Assembly (NCBI GenBank): GCA_021820805.1
Contig: JAKADF010000040.1
Coordinates: 1 to 12,589 of the forward strand
DNA length: 12,589 nucleotides
Reading direction: 5' to 3'
Source: Bacillota bacterium
GTDB taxonomy: Bacteria; Bacillota; Bacilli; Alicyclobacillales; Alicyclobacillaceae
Made by a program: the position numbers and the translations under genes. How positions within the stretch are numbered: the first letter of the stretch is position 1; every line of letters begins with the position of its first letter. Shown piece after piece: positions 1 to 7,079 of the stretch. The notes below the pieces were generated by a model that was not told the origin of the DNA, searched no databases, and worked only from the letters and a program-made list of their open reading frames with translations.

Positions 1-383
1 AGAAAATCCTTACGTACGGATCATTCGACTTATTACATTGGGGACATATTAATCTTTTAAAACGTGCAAGGGAACTGGGAGATTATTTAATTGTCGGCCT
101 TTCTACAGATGAATTTAATGCGCTAAAAAATAAAAAATCTTATTTTAGCTTTGAAAAGCGCAGGATGATGCTTGAAGCTATTCGTTATGTGGATGAAGTT
201 ATTCCTGAAATAACATGGGAGCAGAAAATTAATGACGTGATAGAGCACAATGTTGATGTATTTGTCATGGGTGATGATTGGGAAGGCCGCTTTGACTTTT
301 TAAAGGAATATTGTGAGGTTGTGTATTTGCCGCGCACCATCGGTATCTCATCTTCTAAAATAAAGACTGACTTACACAGATAA
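1..383 (+). CDS. tagD: Glycerol-3-phosphate cytidylyltransferase, 5'-truncated by window edge
   Basis: Transfers a cytidylyl group from CTP to sn-glycerol 3-phosphate to make CDP-glycerol, the precursor of poly(glycerol phosphate) wall teichoic acid, in the cytoplasm. The reading frame is open from base 3. Near the left edge it encodes TYGSFDLLHWGHINLL, the nucleotidyltransferase HxGH motif (here HWGH). It continues through ERRM-like 'FEKRRMMLEAIRYVDEV' and the family block VFVMGDDWEGRFDFL, and ends with the second signature RTIGISSSKIK (usually RTxGISTTKI). Only the first few residues appear to be missing, because family members start just before the TYGTFD segment. The C-terminus ends at the usual distance after the RTxGIS motif, so the 3' end looks intact. 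No teichoic acid gene follows. The family call is secure; the substrate is inferred from family similarity. Confidence 0.9.
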   Translation, partial: KILTYGSFDLLHWGHINLLKRARELGDYLIVGLSTDEFNALKNKKSYFSFEKRRMMLEAIRYVDEVIPEITWEQKINDVIEHNVDVFVMGDDWEGRFDFLKEYCEVVYLPRTIGISSSKIKTDLHR

Positions 384-390
384 CTATGAA

Positions 391-408
391 AGATGTCGCA
401 GGACATCT
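391..408. terminator. Short hairpin 7 bases after the tagD stop
   Basis: AGATGTC-GCAG-GACATCT is a perfect 7-bp stem with a 4-base loop just after the tagD stop codon. On + it is followed by GGATACAAAATA rather than a U tract, so it is at best an atypical terminator or an mRNA 3'-end stabiliser. Confidence 0.3.
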
Positions 409-1053
409 GGATACAAAATATAAGGTTCACGGCGTTTTTAACTTTTTAGTGGTCGTACACAATAATTTGAACGGAACTAATGCTCTATCCTTAATTATCT
501 TCTGGCAATGCCTCATATAGGATTGCCTCATTATTACCCAGTTATAACAATATCAATCAGGTATATAAACAAAAGATTCAAGCAAGGTAGATAGAGAAGG
601 ATAAGGAAAAAAATAAAAGAGCTGGTACAAAATTGATTAAAGAGAACAAAGTTCCTACCTGTTTATGAGTTAAAACTTCTAAAACTTTAGCCAGAAGCGC
701 AAATCCTCCAAGACTAAAATCAAATCAATATGTTACGCCGATGCTTGCTTCGTACATAAGTGATGTAATAACAACTTTGATATGTATTGTTTTGCTAATC
801 GCTTACATATGTCGTTTTTAAGACAACTGTTGAGTGAGTATTGCGGTTGTTCTTACTTTGATTGCCAGTGAGTGTATATGATTTGTAATGCGGTGGCGAT
901 TCACGTGAATTGTGTTTTTGCATCAAAGGAGCAAAGAAGGCAGTAAACAATTGTTTTGATGTAATTTAACCTTCAATCATCGTATGGGGCATTATTTTCG
1001 TGTAACTAAGTGAGCGTAGACAAAGATTATAATAAAATTTGAAATTTATGCAA
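409..1053. other. Long AT-rich gap without a supportable gene
   Basis: All frames are interrupted often and no frame gives a recognisable protein. A 44-codon frame opens at 386 but has no ribosome binding site, and a 22-codon frame near 878 likewise. Visible small structures are an imperfect direct repeat (AATGCCTCAT at 507-516 and ATTGCCTCAT at 522-531) and a perfect 12-base palindrome ATTCACGTGAAT at 899-910. The stretch may hold decayed coding sequence or regulatory DNA, but I see nothing that decides this. Confidence 0.5.
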
Positions 1054-1083
1054 TTGATTTGAATCATGTGACATTTCTACAAT
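1054..1083 (+). promoter_or_regulatory. Possible sigma-A promoter for the alcohol dehydrogenase gene
   Basis: TTGATT at 1054-1059 and TACAAT at 1078-1083 are separated by 18 bases, about 50 bases upstream of the start codon. Each hexamer is imperfect, and the AT-rich surroundings offer other weak matches, so this is only a candidate. Confidence 0.3.
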
Positions 1084-1135
1084 GCTTGCTAAGGTAGTAT
1101 TGCAATGAACGAGTACAAATGGTGGGAGGAATTAT

Positions 1136-2176
1136 ATGAAAGCGCTTGTTTATCATGGTCCGGGTCAAATTAGTTGGGAAGATAAACCACAGCCAGTCAT
1201 ACAAAAACCATCAGATGCCGTTGTACGTATAACGAAAACTACTATCTGTGGAACGGACTTACATATCCTCAAAGGGGATGTACCAACTGTAACAGATGGT
1301 CGCATTCTGGGTCACGAAGGTGTAGGTATTGTTGAAGAAGTAGGTTTAGGAGTAAGTAATTTTAGTGTAGGAGACAGAGTGATTGTTTCTTGTATTACAT
1401 CATGTGGAAAATGTGAGGCTTGTAAGAAGGGCATGTATTCCCATTGCGCTGATGGCGGATGGATATTAGGTAACACAATTGACGGTACACAAGCAGAGTA
1501 TGTTCGAGTTCCTCAAGCTGATTTAAGTTTGTATCATATTCCAGATGGATCCGACGAAGAAGCACTAGTGATGCTTAGTGATATTTTACCAACTGGATTT
1601 GAATGCGGTGTATTAAATGGGCATGTACAGCCTGGAGATACTGTTGCGATTGTTGGCGCTGGCCCGGTGGGGCTTGCAGCGTTACTAACAGCACAATTTT
1701 ACTCTCCTTCTGAAATTATCATGATAGATTTAGATGATAACAGATTAGATGTGGCGCAAAACTTTGGTGCAACAAAAGTCGTGAACAGCCGTGATGGAAA
1801 AGCCGTTGAGAAAGTGATGGGTCTTACCGGAAATGTCGGAGTAGATGTAGCAATTGAAGCTGTTGGAGTTCCTCAAACATTTAAAATCTGTCAAGAAGTT
1901 GTAAGAGCGGGCGGGCATATTGCGAACGTTGGTGTTCATGGTAAAACAGTCGATCTTCATTTAGAGACGCTTTGGTCACATAATATAACACTAACAACAA
2001 GACTGGTAGATACAGTTACCACACCGATGCTGTTGAAAGTTGTTCAATCTGGGAAAATTGAACCAAAGCAATTGATTACACACCATTTCTCTTTAAATGA
2101 TATTCTTGCAGCATATCAAGTATTTGGGAACGCTGCAAAAGAAAAAGCATTGAAGGTGATATTGTCGAATAGTTAA
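1136..2176 (+). CDS. Zinc-dependent medium-chain alcohol dehydrogenase
   Basis: Cytoplasmic NAD(P)-dependent oxidoreductase interconverting alcohols and aldehydes or ketones. The 346 residues match the usual family length. The N-terminal GroES-like domain carries the catalytic zinc ligands C38 (in CGTDLH) and H60-E61 (GHEGVG), with D149 in LSDILPTG as the probable fourth ligand. C90, C93, C96 and C104 form the structural zinc lobe. The Rossmann domain has GAGPVGL at 174-180, and an acidic residue after strand beta-2 (D198, in MIDLDDNR), which favours NAD over NADP by family rule. The sequence around WILGNTIDGTQAEYVRVP resembles broad-range Cupriavidus-type or propanol-preferring enzymes; the actual substrate is unknown. 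The ATG start has a strong GGGAGGAA site at 1124-1131. A strong terminator follows, so it is probably transcribed alone. Confidence 0.93.
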   Translation: MKALVYHGPGQISWEDKPQPVIQKPSDAVVRITKTTICGTDLHILKGDVPTVTDGRILGHEGVGIVEEVGLGVSNFSVGDRVIVSCITSCGKCEACKKGMYSHCADGGWILGNTIDGTQAEYVRVPQADLSLYHIPDGSDEEALVMLSDILPTGFECGVLNGHVQPGDTVAIVGAGPVGLAALLTAQFYSPSEIIMIDLDDNRLDVAQNFGATKVVNSRDGKAVEKVMGLTGNVGVDVAIEAVGVPQTFKICQEVVRAGGHIANVGVHGKTVDLHLETLWSHNITLTTRLVDTVTTPMLLKVVQSGKIEPKQLITHHFSLNDILAAYQVFGNAAKEKALKVILSNS

Positions 2177-2194
2177 TTTGTGGCAAAGATAAAG

Positions 2195-2247
2195 TAAACA
2201 CCCTCCTCATTTTTCAGGGCCAAGACTCTGTGCGAGGGGGGTGTTTA
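2195..2247 (+). terminator. Intrinsic terminator after the alcohol dehydrogenase gene
   Basis: TAAACACCCTCCTC at 2195-2208 pairs with GAGGGGGGTGTTTA at 2234-2247 over 14 bp with one G-U pair. The loop is 25 bases, and a T-rich TTTATTG tail follows. It separates the dehydrogenase from the nitrilase gene and argues against a simple operon. Confidence 0.75.
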
Positions 2248-2362
2248 TTTATTGTGGAGAATATATAATACCTAGCGTTTTAGATTCAGTGTATATTATA
2301 AAAAGTAGAATGAGTATGAATTTAATAGTAAATAGAGAATAAACAAATCGGGAGGAATCAAA

Positions 2363-3319
2363 TTGCGGATAGTTCGTGTGTCTGTTGTTCAGGCTGCTCC
2401 TGTTATCATGAATCGGGAAGCAACGACAGAAAAAGCTGTTTCATTAATCAAAGAGGCTGCAGAACAAGGTGCTAATATTGTTGTTTTTCCGGAGGCCTTT
2501 ATCCCAGCATATCCGCGTGGTCTTACGTTTGGAACGAGTGTTGGTAATCGTTCTGATGCGGGGCGAAAGGACTGGGCTCGATATTGGAATAACTCTGTCG
2601 TGGTGCCAAGTGAAACGACAGTCATATTATCAAACGCAGCTCGTGAGGCAGGAGTGTACCTCGTTATCGGTGTGATTGAAAGAGACAGTGAGTACAGCAC
2701 CGGCACACTATTTTGCACAACCCTTTATTTTGGACCGGAAGGCCAGCTGCTTGGAAAACATCGCAAGTTAAAACCAACAGCTTCTGAACGGCTGATTTGG
2801 GGTGAGGGGGATGGCAGTACTTTAACTGTTGTGGATACACCATATGGTAAATTGGGGGGGCTTATTTGTTGGGAAAATTATATGCCTTTAGCCAGAACTG
2901 CTATGTATGCGAAGGGTGTTCAGCTATATGTAGCGCCTACAGCTGATGCACGTGATGTATGGCAATCTACAATTCGCCATATAGCGGTTGAGGGGCGTTG
3001 CTTTGTCTTGGCCTGTAACCAATATGTTACAAAGGAAATGTATCCATCTGACTTAGCGTGCCAGGATGAACTGGCTGCATCTCCTCAACTGATGTGCGCT
3101 GGAGGAAGTGCCATAGTAGGCCCTCTTGGTGAATATATCGCGGAGCCTGTGTTTGGACGTGAAGAAATTCTTACCCGCGATCTCGATTTAGACTTGATTG
3201 CAGAAAGTCGATTCGACTTTGATCCAGTTGGCAGTTACTCACGGCCTGATGTATTTCAATTGATTGTAAACGAACAAAAACAAGGCTCTGTTTCGTGGCG
3301 TGGCGAATCCAATAAGTGA
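2363..3319 (+). CDS. Nitrilase (carbon-nitrogen hydrolase family)
   Basis: Hydrolyses nitriles to carboxylic acid and ammonia, in the cytoplasm and usually as a large homo-oligomer. The Glu-Lys-Cys triad is complete: E44 in VVFPEAFIPAYPRG, K135 in GKHRKLKPTASERLIWGEGDGS (the lysine after HR), and C169 in GGLICWENYMPLAR. The ERLIWGEGDGS and CWENYMP blocks are typical of true nitrilases rather than of amidases such as carbamoylputrescine hydrolase. At 318 residues it is normal length. I chose the TTG start at 2363 because a perfect GGGAGGAA-type site (2350-2356) lies 6-7 bases upstream and the protein then begins at the first beta-strand (RIVRVSVVQAAP). Aliphatic, aromatic or arylacetonitrile preference cannot be read from sequence. 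It follows the alcohol dehydrogenase on the same strand, but a terminator lies between them. Confidence 0.93.
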   Translation: MRIVRVSVVQAAPVIMNREATTEKAVSLIKEAAEQGANIVVFPEAFIPAYPRGLTFGTSVGNRSDAGRKDWARYWNNSVVVPSETTVILSNAAREAGVYLVIGVIERDSEYSTGTLFCTTLYFGPEGQLLGKHRKLKPTASERLIWGEGDGSTLTVVDTPYGKLGGLICWENYMPLARTAMYAKGVQLYVAPTADARDVWQSTIRHIAVEGRCFVLACNQYVTKEMYPSDLACQDELAASPQLMCAGGSAIVGPLGEYIAEPVFGREEILTRDLDLDLIAESRFDFDPVGSYSRPDVFQLIVNEQKQGSVSWRGESNK

Positions 3320-3473
3320 ATAAAGCAACGAATCGATTGCCAAATGCTAAATGCTCCTTAAACGCGCTAAAGAACCCTTTTTAAGTACTGTGCATACTCT
3401 GGTACAACAACTATGTTTCGAGAAACTTGTACAGGGTGTTTACACTACTGCGTGTTTAAGAGAGGAGATAGCC

Positions 3474-3740
3474 ATGGACTCTAAAGCGTTAAAGACGTTT
3501 CGCAGAAAAATGGCAAATCCCCTGAATTGGCGAAAAGCGAATCGTGTGCTGATAGGATTCACGAAAGATGAACTATCCAATTTAGAGCAAGCAAAAAGCT
3601 TCATTGACAAGTTAGCTGCGCAGTTAGATGTTGCACTATCCCCGGAGGAACGGTCAGCTGCGGCGAAATGGGTAGTTGGTCAAAAGATTGATCCACAAAA
3701 CAGTAGAGACAGAATAAGAATTTGGAAAAAGGTCAAGTAA
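3474..3740 (+). CDS. Small helical protein of unknown function (88 aa)
   Basis: The frame is open further upstream, but the ATG at 3474 is preceded by AGAGGAGA (3461-3468) at good spacing, so I start there. The protein begins MDSKALKTFRRKMANP and is basic, largely helical and without a signal peptide or membrane segment. The second half (FIDKLAAQLDVALSPEERSAA, then VGQKIDPQNSRDRIRIWKKV) loosely resembles small Bacillales sporulation or housekeeping proteins such as SpoVIF or the DUF2624 group, in the pattern of a helix, an acidic 'SPEE' turn, and a terminal hydrophobic helix after 'ID'. I do not treat that as an identification. It lies 154 bases after the nitrilase gene and ends at a strong bidirectional terminator. 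It is very probably a real gene; its role is unknown. Confidence 0.65.
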   Translation: MDSKALKTFRRKMANPLNWRKANRVLIGFTKDELSNLEQAKSFIDKLAAQLDVALSPEERSAAAKWVVGQKIDPQNSRDRIRIWKKVK

Positions 3741-3762
3741 ATACATTTATATGATGTTTAAA

Positions 3763-3793
3763 AAAGGAGGACCATAAGTGTTGGTCCTCCTTT
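3763..3793. terminator. Bidirectional intrinsic terminator
   Basis: AAAGGAGGACCA (3763-3774) and TGGTCCTCCTTT (3782-3793) form a perfect 12-bp stem with a 7-base loop. On the minus strand it is followed by TTTAAAC after the stem's T run, and on + by TTTGC, so it serves both convergent small genes, better on minus. Confidence 0.85.
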
Positions 3794-3803
3794 GCTTAGT
3801 GGT

Positions 3804-3989
3804 TTACCATCGATTGTATGGCCAGTATGAATTACCGATATGAGGTCTTGAGTTTGAGATAGGTGGGGGAGAAAACAGACCACGCCGTTTTGCACCGTTA
3901 TGCGCAATCTTTAACAGTTCCCGAACTTTCTCGTCTTGAGCAACATTGAAGGCAAGCGAACCAAATTTAATCAAGGTATCAATTTTCAT
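3804..3989 (-). CDS. Small uncharacterised protein (61 aa)
   Basis: Starts at an ATG preceded on the minus strand by AGAAGGG, about seven bases away, and ends directly before the bidirectional terminator; both support a real gene. Residues 1-38 (MKIDTLIKFGSLAFNVAQDE, then a KVRELLKIAHNGAKRRGLF segment) look like an amphipathic helical head with a basic end. Residues 39-61 form a tail rich in Pro, Asn, Ser, Tyr and Trp that looks disordered. There is no signal peptide or transmembrane segment. Such a head-plus-low-complexity-tail design is seen in some small spore-coat-associated proteins of Bacillales, but that is only an analogy. I do not recognise the family. Confidence 0.55.
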   Translation of the reverse strand: MKIDTLIKFGSLAFNVAQDEKVRELLKIAHNGAKRRGLFSPPPISNSRPHIGNSYWPYNRW

Positions 3990-4124
3990 ATGACAACCCT
4001 TCTTTCAATTTGGGACACTTTCAATTTATGACTAATCAGTGTGTTAAGTAATAGGTCAAATTACTGATTATAAATGTGGATTTTATAAAGGATTTCCTAA
4101 AACGTCTAAAACTCATTTGTGGAT

Positions 4125-5927
4125 TTACGTCTGGTGTATATTTTTTTCATGGTTGGACTTTAATGATATGCGCTTTTGAAAACGTAAGCGCATATCATAC
4201 ACACGATGCCGATGTTCTTCGTCGATTCTTTCTTTGCAGCGCAACTGAAGCAATTGTGAAACAGTTAAAGCTCCGATACAGGTTCCATCCTCTGAAACAA
4301 CTTTTGTCCAATCTACATGTTTTTTAACCATAGCAGCGAGTGCCGTTTTTGCAGTATCACCAGTATGAATACATGGTGCGTCAGACACACACTCAATAAC
4401 GTTCTTATCGGCACTCGTCTTCGCACTTCTTACTATATCCCATGTATTAACAAGGCCAACCCATGTACCTTTTGAGTTTGTAATTCCTACCCAATTATCT
4501 GATATGCCTTTTTGCATAAGTATTTCTAAAGCTTCCTTGATGGATGTTTGTCCTTCAATCAATATGGAGGGGAAATAGACAATTTCTTTTGCATAATGCA
4601 TAGCGAGCGGATCGGTACTGTACTCGTGAGTGAGGTGTAAGCCTCGGCGTGCAATTTTTTCAGTCAGAATCGATCTAGGAAGAATATAAGCAGATATACC
4701 AGTTGCAATACTCGATGTAATCAAAAGCGGAAGCATTGCACCAAGGTTATGTGTAAGTTCAAGTGGGAAAACTATACTGGTGAACGGAGTGCGTGTTACA
4801 CCAGCAAATATGGCTGACATACCGAGCAGTGCCCACATTCCGGGGTGCTCTGCATGTATAAGTTCTCCGAAAATACCGCCTAGGCTGCCCCCTATAATTA
4901 AAATTGGCGCTAAAATTCCACCTGATGTACCTGAGCCGAGTGCAACAACCCAAACTATTGTTTTTATGATAAATAGAGTTAGCAGTGTAACCACAGTTAA
5001 TTTTGCATTCAACATTGCACTAATGCTGTCATAGCCAACGCCAAGTGTACGAGGACAAATTAAGCCGCCTGCAGCAATAATGATTGCGCCAATAGCTGGC
5101 CACCACATCCAATGAATTGGCAGCTTTCGAAATGCATCTTCAACCCTATAAATTGCATAAGTTAGTAAAACGGCTAGTATACTGCCGATAACTCCAATGA
5201 CCCCAGCTACTAAAACGAGCAACCATGTGACATGAGGAAGAGAGGGCATTCCAAAAAGTGGACCGGATCCAATAAGTGCAATACGAATTGAGTCTGCTGC
5301 AGCACTTGCGATTGCAATAGGAACAAGGCTTCGTGGTTTGAACTCAAATATTAAGAGTTCAACTGCAAACAGCACGGACGATACAGGAGCGGCAAATGTA
5401 GCAGCCATTCCGCCGGCAGCTCCTGCCACAAGTAAGATTCTTCGCTCTATTGATGAAAAATGAAAAAACTGGCTGAATAAAGAACCAAATGAGCCGCCTG
5501 TCATGATTATTGGGCCCTCTGCACCGAAGGGTTCGCCGGATCCAATAGAAATTGCGGCAGAAATGGGCTTCCAAAAAGCTACTTTCGGATGAACTTTGCT
5601 TTCGTTCGTAAGCATTGCTTCTATCGCTTCTGGAATCCCGTGTCCGCGAATTTTTTCTGAGCCATATCTTGCAATAAATCCGATAATGATTGCACCGACT
5701 ATCGGCGGCAGCATTACCCACTCGTGAAGATGATTGTTGGTTGGTGTAACATACGTCAGACTGATTCGATGATAGAAAAATACGTTTGTAATGAAATAGA
5801 TCGTCTTCAAAAGCAAGATTGCAATAAATGCACAAGCACTTCCAACGATAAGCGCTGCCGCGGACAACCGAAAAATCTGAGAATTAGTTGTAAAATCACC
5901 TGTCTTACGAGATAAAACAAAGCGCAT
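4125..5927 (-). CDS. CLC-family chloride channel/transporter with C-terminal CBS pair
   Basis: Integral membrane protein moving Cl- or a similar anion, either passively or in exchange for H+. The 600 residues comprise a CLC core (about 20-430) and two CBS domains (about 440-502 and 510-565), followed by a basic 35-residue tail. Ion-path motifs are readable. RGHGIPEA (94-101) replaces the usual GSGIPE. GSGEPFGAEGP (129-139) keeps the gating glutamate at E137. GMAATFAAPVSSVLFAVELL (173-192) has E190, but Leu at the position of the E. coli ClC-ec1 proton glutamate E203. GTSGGILAP (333-341) is the third chloride-site segment. CBS domains in this family usually bind adenine nucleotides. The ATG is the only possible start, since an in-frame stop lies just upstream; its nearest SD (GAGAGGAG) is a long 13 bases away. 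Transport versus channel behaviour is unresolved. Confidence 0.93.
   Translation of the reverse strand: MRFVLSRKTGDFTTNSQIFRLSAAALIVGSACAFIAILLLKTIYFITNVFFYHRISLTYVTPTNNHLHEWVMLPPIVGAIIIGFIARYGSEKIRGHGIPEAIEAMLTNESKVHPKVAFWKPISAAISIGSGEPFGAEGPIIMTGGSFGSLFSQFFHFSSIERRILLVAGAAGGMAATFAAPVSSVLFAVELLIFEFKPRSLVPIAIASAAADSIRIALIGSGPLFGMPSLPHVTWLLVLVAGVIGVIGSILAVLLTYAIYRVEDAFRKLPIHWMWWPAIGAIIIAAGGLICPRTLGVGYDSISAMLNAKLTVVTLLTLFIIKTIVWVVALGSGTSGGILAPILIIGGSLGGIFGELIHAEHPGMWALLGMSAIFAGVTRTPFTSIVFPLELTHNLGAMLPLLITSSIATGISAYILPRSILTEKIARRGLHLTHEYSTDPLAMHYAKEIVYFPSILIEGQTSIKEALEILMQKGISDNWVGITNSKGTWVGLVNTWDIVRSAKTSADKNVIECVSDAPCIHTGDTAKTALAAMVKKHVDWTKVVSEDGTCIGALTVSQLLQLRCKERIDEEHRHRVYDMRLRFQKRISLKSNHEKNIHQT
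4163..4198. repeat. Perfect 13-bp inverted repeat inside the CLC gene 3' end
   Basis: ATGATATGCGCTT (4163-4175) and AAGCGCATATCAT (4186-4198) are exact inverted copies around a 10-base loop. They lie within the codons for the basic C-terminal tail (region of residues 576-588). There is no U tract on either strand, so it is not a standard terminator. Confidence 0.6.
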
Positions 5928-5994
5928 TTTGTGTCAATTTCTCCTCTCATCGTGAAAAGTTGACCATAAGACCCAAAAAAATTGACTGTATATA

Positions 5995-6023
5995 TGTATA
6001 TCGTAATACGATAAATAATACAA
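5995..6023 (-). promoter_or_regulatory. Probable promoter of the CLC gene with overlapping palindrome
   Basis: On the minus strand, TTGTAT (6018-6023) and TATACA (5995-6000) are separated by exactly 17 bases, about 70 bases before the CLC start. The spacer contains most of a perfect 15-base palindrome, TATCGTAATACGATA (5999-6013), placed where a repressor would block RNA polymerase. The shape (arms with GTA/TAC and a one-base centre) is reminiscent of GntR-type or other dimeric regulator sites. No regulator gene is adjacent. Confidence 0.45.
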
Positions 6024-6118
6024 TTTATTGGCTGGGAATGTGCAAAAGGATTTTAATTGGAGGGGGTTTTTTGGAAGAGAGCCAGATAGGTACAAAGCTG
6101 CGGGAATTTATGAAAAAT

Positions 6119-6154
6119 GTTAGCGAGCGAAAGTAATTTGTTCGGCCCGCCAAC
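6119..6154 (-). terminator. Intrinsic terminator for minus-strand transcription
   Basis: Read on minus, GTTGGCGGGC pairs with GCTCGCTAAC over 10 bp (two G-U pairs) across a 16-base loop and is followed by ATTTTTC. On + the two wobble pairs become A-C mismatches, so the structure is strand-specific. It would end transcripts from the gerA remnant region before the CLC promoter. Confidence 0.6.
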
Positions 6155-6165
6155 ATTATTGAAAG

Positions 6166-6270
6166 TTAGAGTTTGCTTTCCAAATCGCCAATTGTATACA
6201 TTTCACGAAGTTCCGGGAAGAGTTCGCTGTAGTCTGCATTACAGATGAGTTCTAACTCGTTTTCGGACAA
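6166..6270 (-). CDS. Possible 34-aa peptide, or 3' tail of the decayed gene upstream
   Basis: A TTG codon (6268-6270), preceded on minus by GAAGGGATGA, could start MSENELELICNADYSELFPE followed by a further 14 residues ending DLESKL. The frame ends 12 bases before a minus-strand terminator. The peptide is acidic, looks helical and has natural-looking codon and residue use. However, it is in the same frame as the gerA-like remnant just upstream, separated only by a TGA codon, so it may equally be the C-terminal end of a gene whose reading frame was broken. It does not resemble the C-terminus of GerA proteins. I do not recognise it. Low confidence as an independent gene. Confidence 0.3.
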   Translation of the reverse strand: MSENELELICNADYSELFPELREMYTIGDLESKL

Positions 6271-6276
6271 ACGTAT

Positions 6277-6885
6277 TCATCCCTTCATATGGTCTAATAA
6301 ATCGTATGTCCAAATTTCCAAGTTATCACACCTTGGAAATCTTTTTGGCGTTTTCGTATGGATACCTAAGAAAACTGTAGGCATTAAATAACCCGATTTA
6401 AAATTTGAAATCCAAAAACGACAATCCCACAATAATATATGTATAGGCTGCATTAGGAACCGTGTAACATAATCTTCTGTCGTCTGATAGAATTGCGTAA
6501 AAACAGCAAGTACAATCAACGAAAAAGGCGATCCGTCAACTAAAATAACGACACGACCCTCTAGCATTGCAGCAACGGCTTTGTCTGGGCGCTCAGTATC
6601 TACTTTTTTAAGCCGCATATTTACTTCTAGCACTAAGTCTTGGTTTGCAATTCACTCGATATAGCAGTAAGCAATATTTGTAGCTGTTTCTTTACCGAGT
6701 TGCATCAGTTGTACGCGTAAATTGCTAGAGTGCATCCTTTTTCGAAGCAGAGAGATATTTGTGCCAATAGATTCTATAAAACCTTCCCGTGACCCTTGAA
6801 TAACCTACTCCGTATGCGGCGGCTCAATCGAGCGTTCCTTAAAAGTTTGAGTACTTAATGAGACAGCTTCGTTTGTAAAAATTGG
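6277..6885 (-). pseudogene. Decayed GerA-family spore germinant receptor subunit
   Basis: GerA-type (A subunit) proteins sit in the spore inner membrane and take part in sensing germinants. One minus-strand frame reads FTNEAVSLSTQTFKERSIE, then REGFIESIGTNISLLRKR, and then TERPDKAVAAMLEGRVVILV followed by DGSPFSLIVLAVFTQF, all hallmark GerA blocks. It is broken by TAG at 6805-6807 and TGA at 6652-6654. Between 'NMRLKKVD' and 'TERPDK' roughly 25 residues normally present (the GYIEELIED...PFPQ segment) are missing without loss of frame. The N-terminal domain and most of the C-terminal membrane region are absent; a degenerate LPALYVAL-like piece (LMPTVFLGIHT) marks the last recognisable part. 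The N-terminal break lies close to the YjcZ locus. Functional loss is clear; which ger operon it came from is not. Confidence 0.85.
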
Positions 6886-6892
6886 GCGCCTT

Positions 6893-6912
6893 AAAACCGG
6901 GCGCTTACCGCC
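6893..6912 (-). other. Motif shared with 9649-9668; weak minus-strand hairpin
   Basis: The 20-base stretch ending GGGCGCTTACCGCC is identical at 18 of 20 positions to 9649-9668, and both lie 60-85 bases before a YjcZ-type start. Read on minus it gives GGCG-GTAAG-CGCC followed by CGGTTTT, a weak terminator shape. Confidence 0.35.
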
Positions 6913-6971
6913 TACGAATTCCTGACTCTTCACATAATCTGAAGCATGTCGGGGAGAAGGGGGAGACTCAC

Positions 6972-7079
6972 ATGTACGGAACATTTGGTGGTTACACCCG
7001 TTGGGCGGTTGTGTTTCTCATCATCTTTGTCTTGTTCTTCTTGCTTGTACCTGGTTATGCAGCCGGAGCAGGGTATTAA
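6972..7079 (+). CDS. YjcZ-family sporulation mini-protein (35 aa)
   Basis: A tiny membrane peptide with the family plan: a glycine/aromatic head (MYGTFGGYTRW), then one hydrophobic segment (AVVFLIIFVLFFLLVPG), then a short small-residue tail (YAAGAGY). YjcZ-type proteins are made during sporulation and found associated with spores; their molecular function is not established. The ATG is preceded by GAGAAGGGGGAG, a near-perfect RBS, and the frame extends upstream only as noise, so I start at 6972. It is the first of a tandem pair (the next start is 103 bases on), with a third copy at 9752. It differs from the other two by lacking the C-terminal TTTCTTTP motif. Confidence 0.85.
   Translation: MYGTFGGYTRWAVVFLIIFVLFFLLVPGYAAGAGY

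Noticed and set aside
386..520. 44-codon + frame just after tagD.
   Set aside because: No ribosome binding site, contains the 391-408 hairpin, and matches no family I recognise.
4021..4080. Inverted repeats (AATCAGT/ACTGATT and AGTAAT/ATTACT) between the CLC gene and the 61-aa gene, possibly a terminator.
   Set aside because: Short AT-rich arms with no GC stem and no U tract; could be chance in AT-rich DNA.
6071..6136. 21-codon + frame starting TTG with a strong GGAGGGGG site, reading like the beginning of a helix-turn-helix protein (QIGTKLREF).
   Set aside because: It ends inside a minus-strand terminator, is too short for any domain, and has no continuation in another frame.
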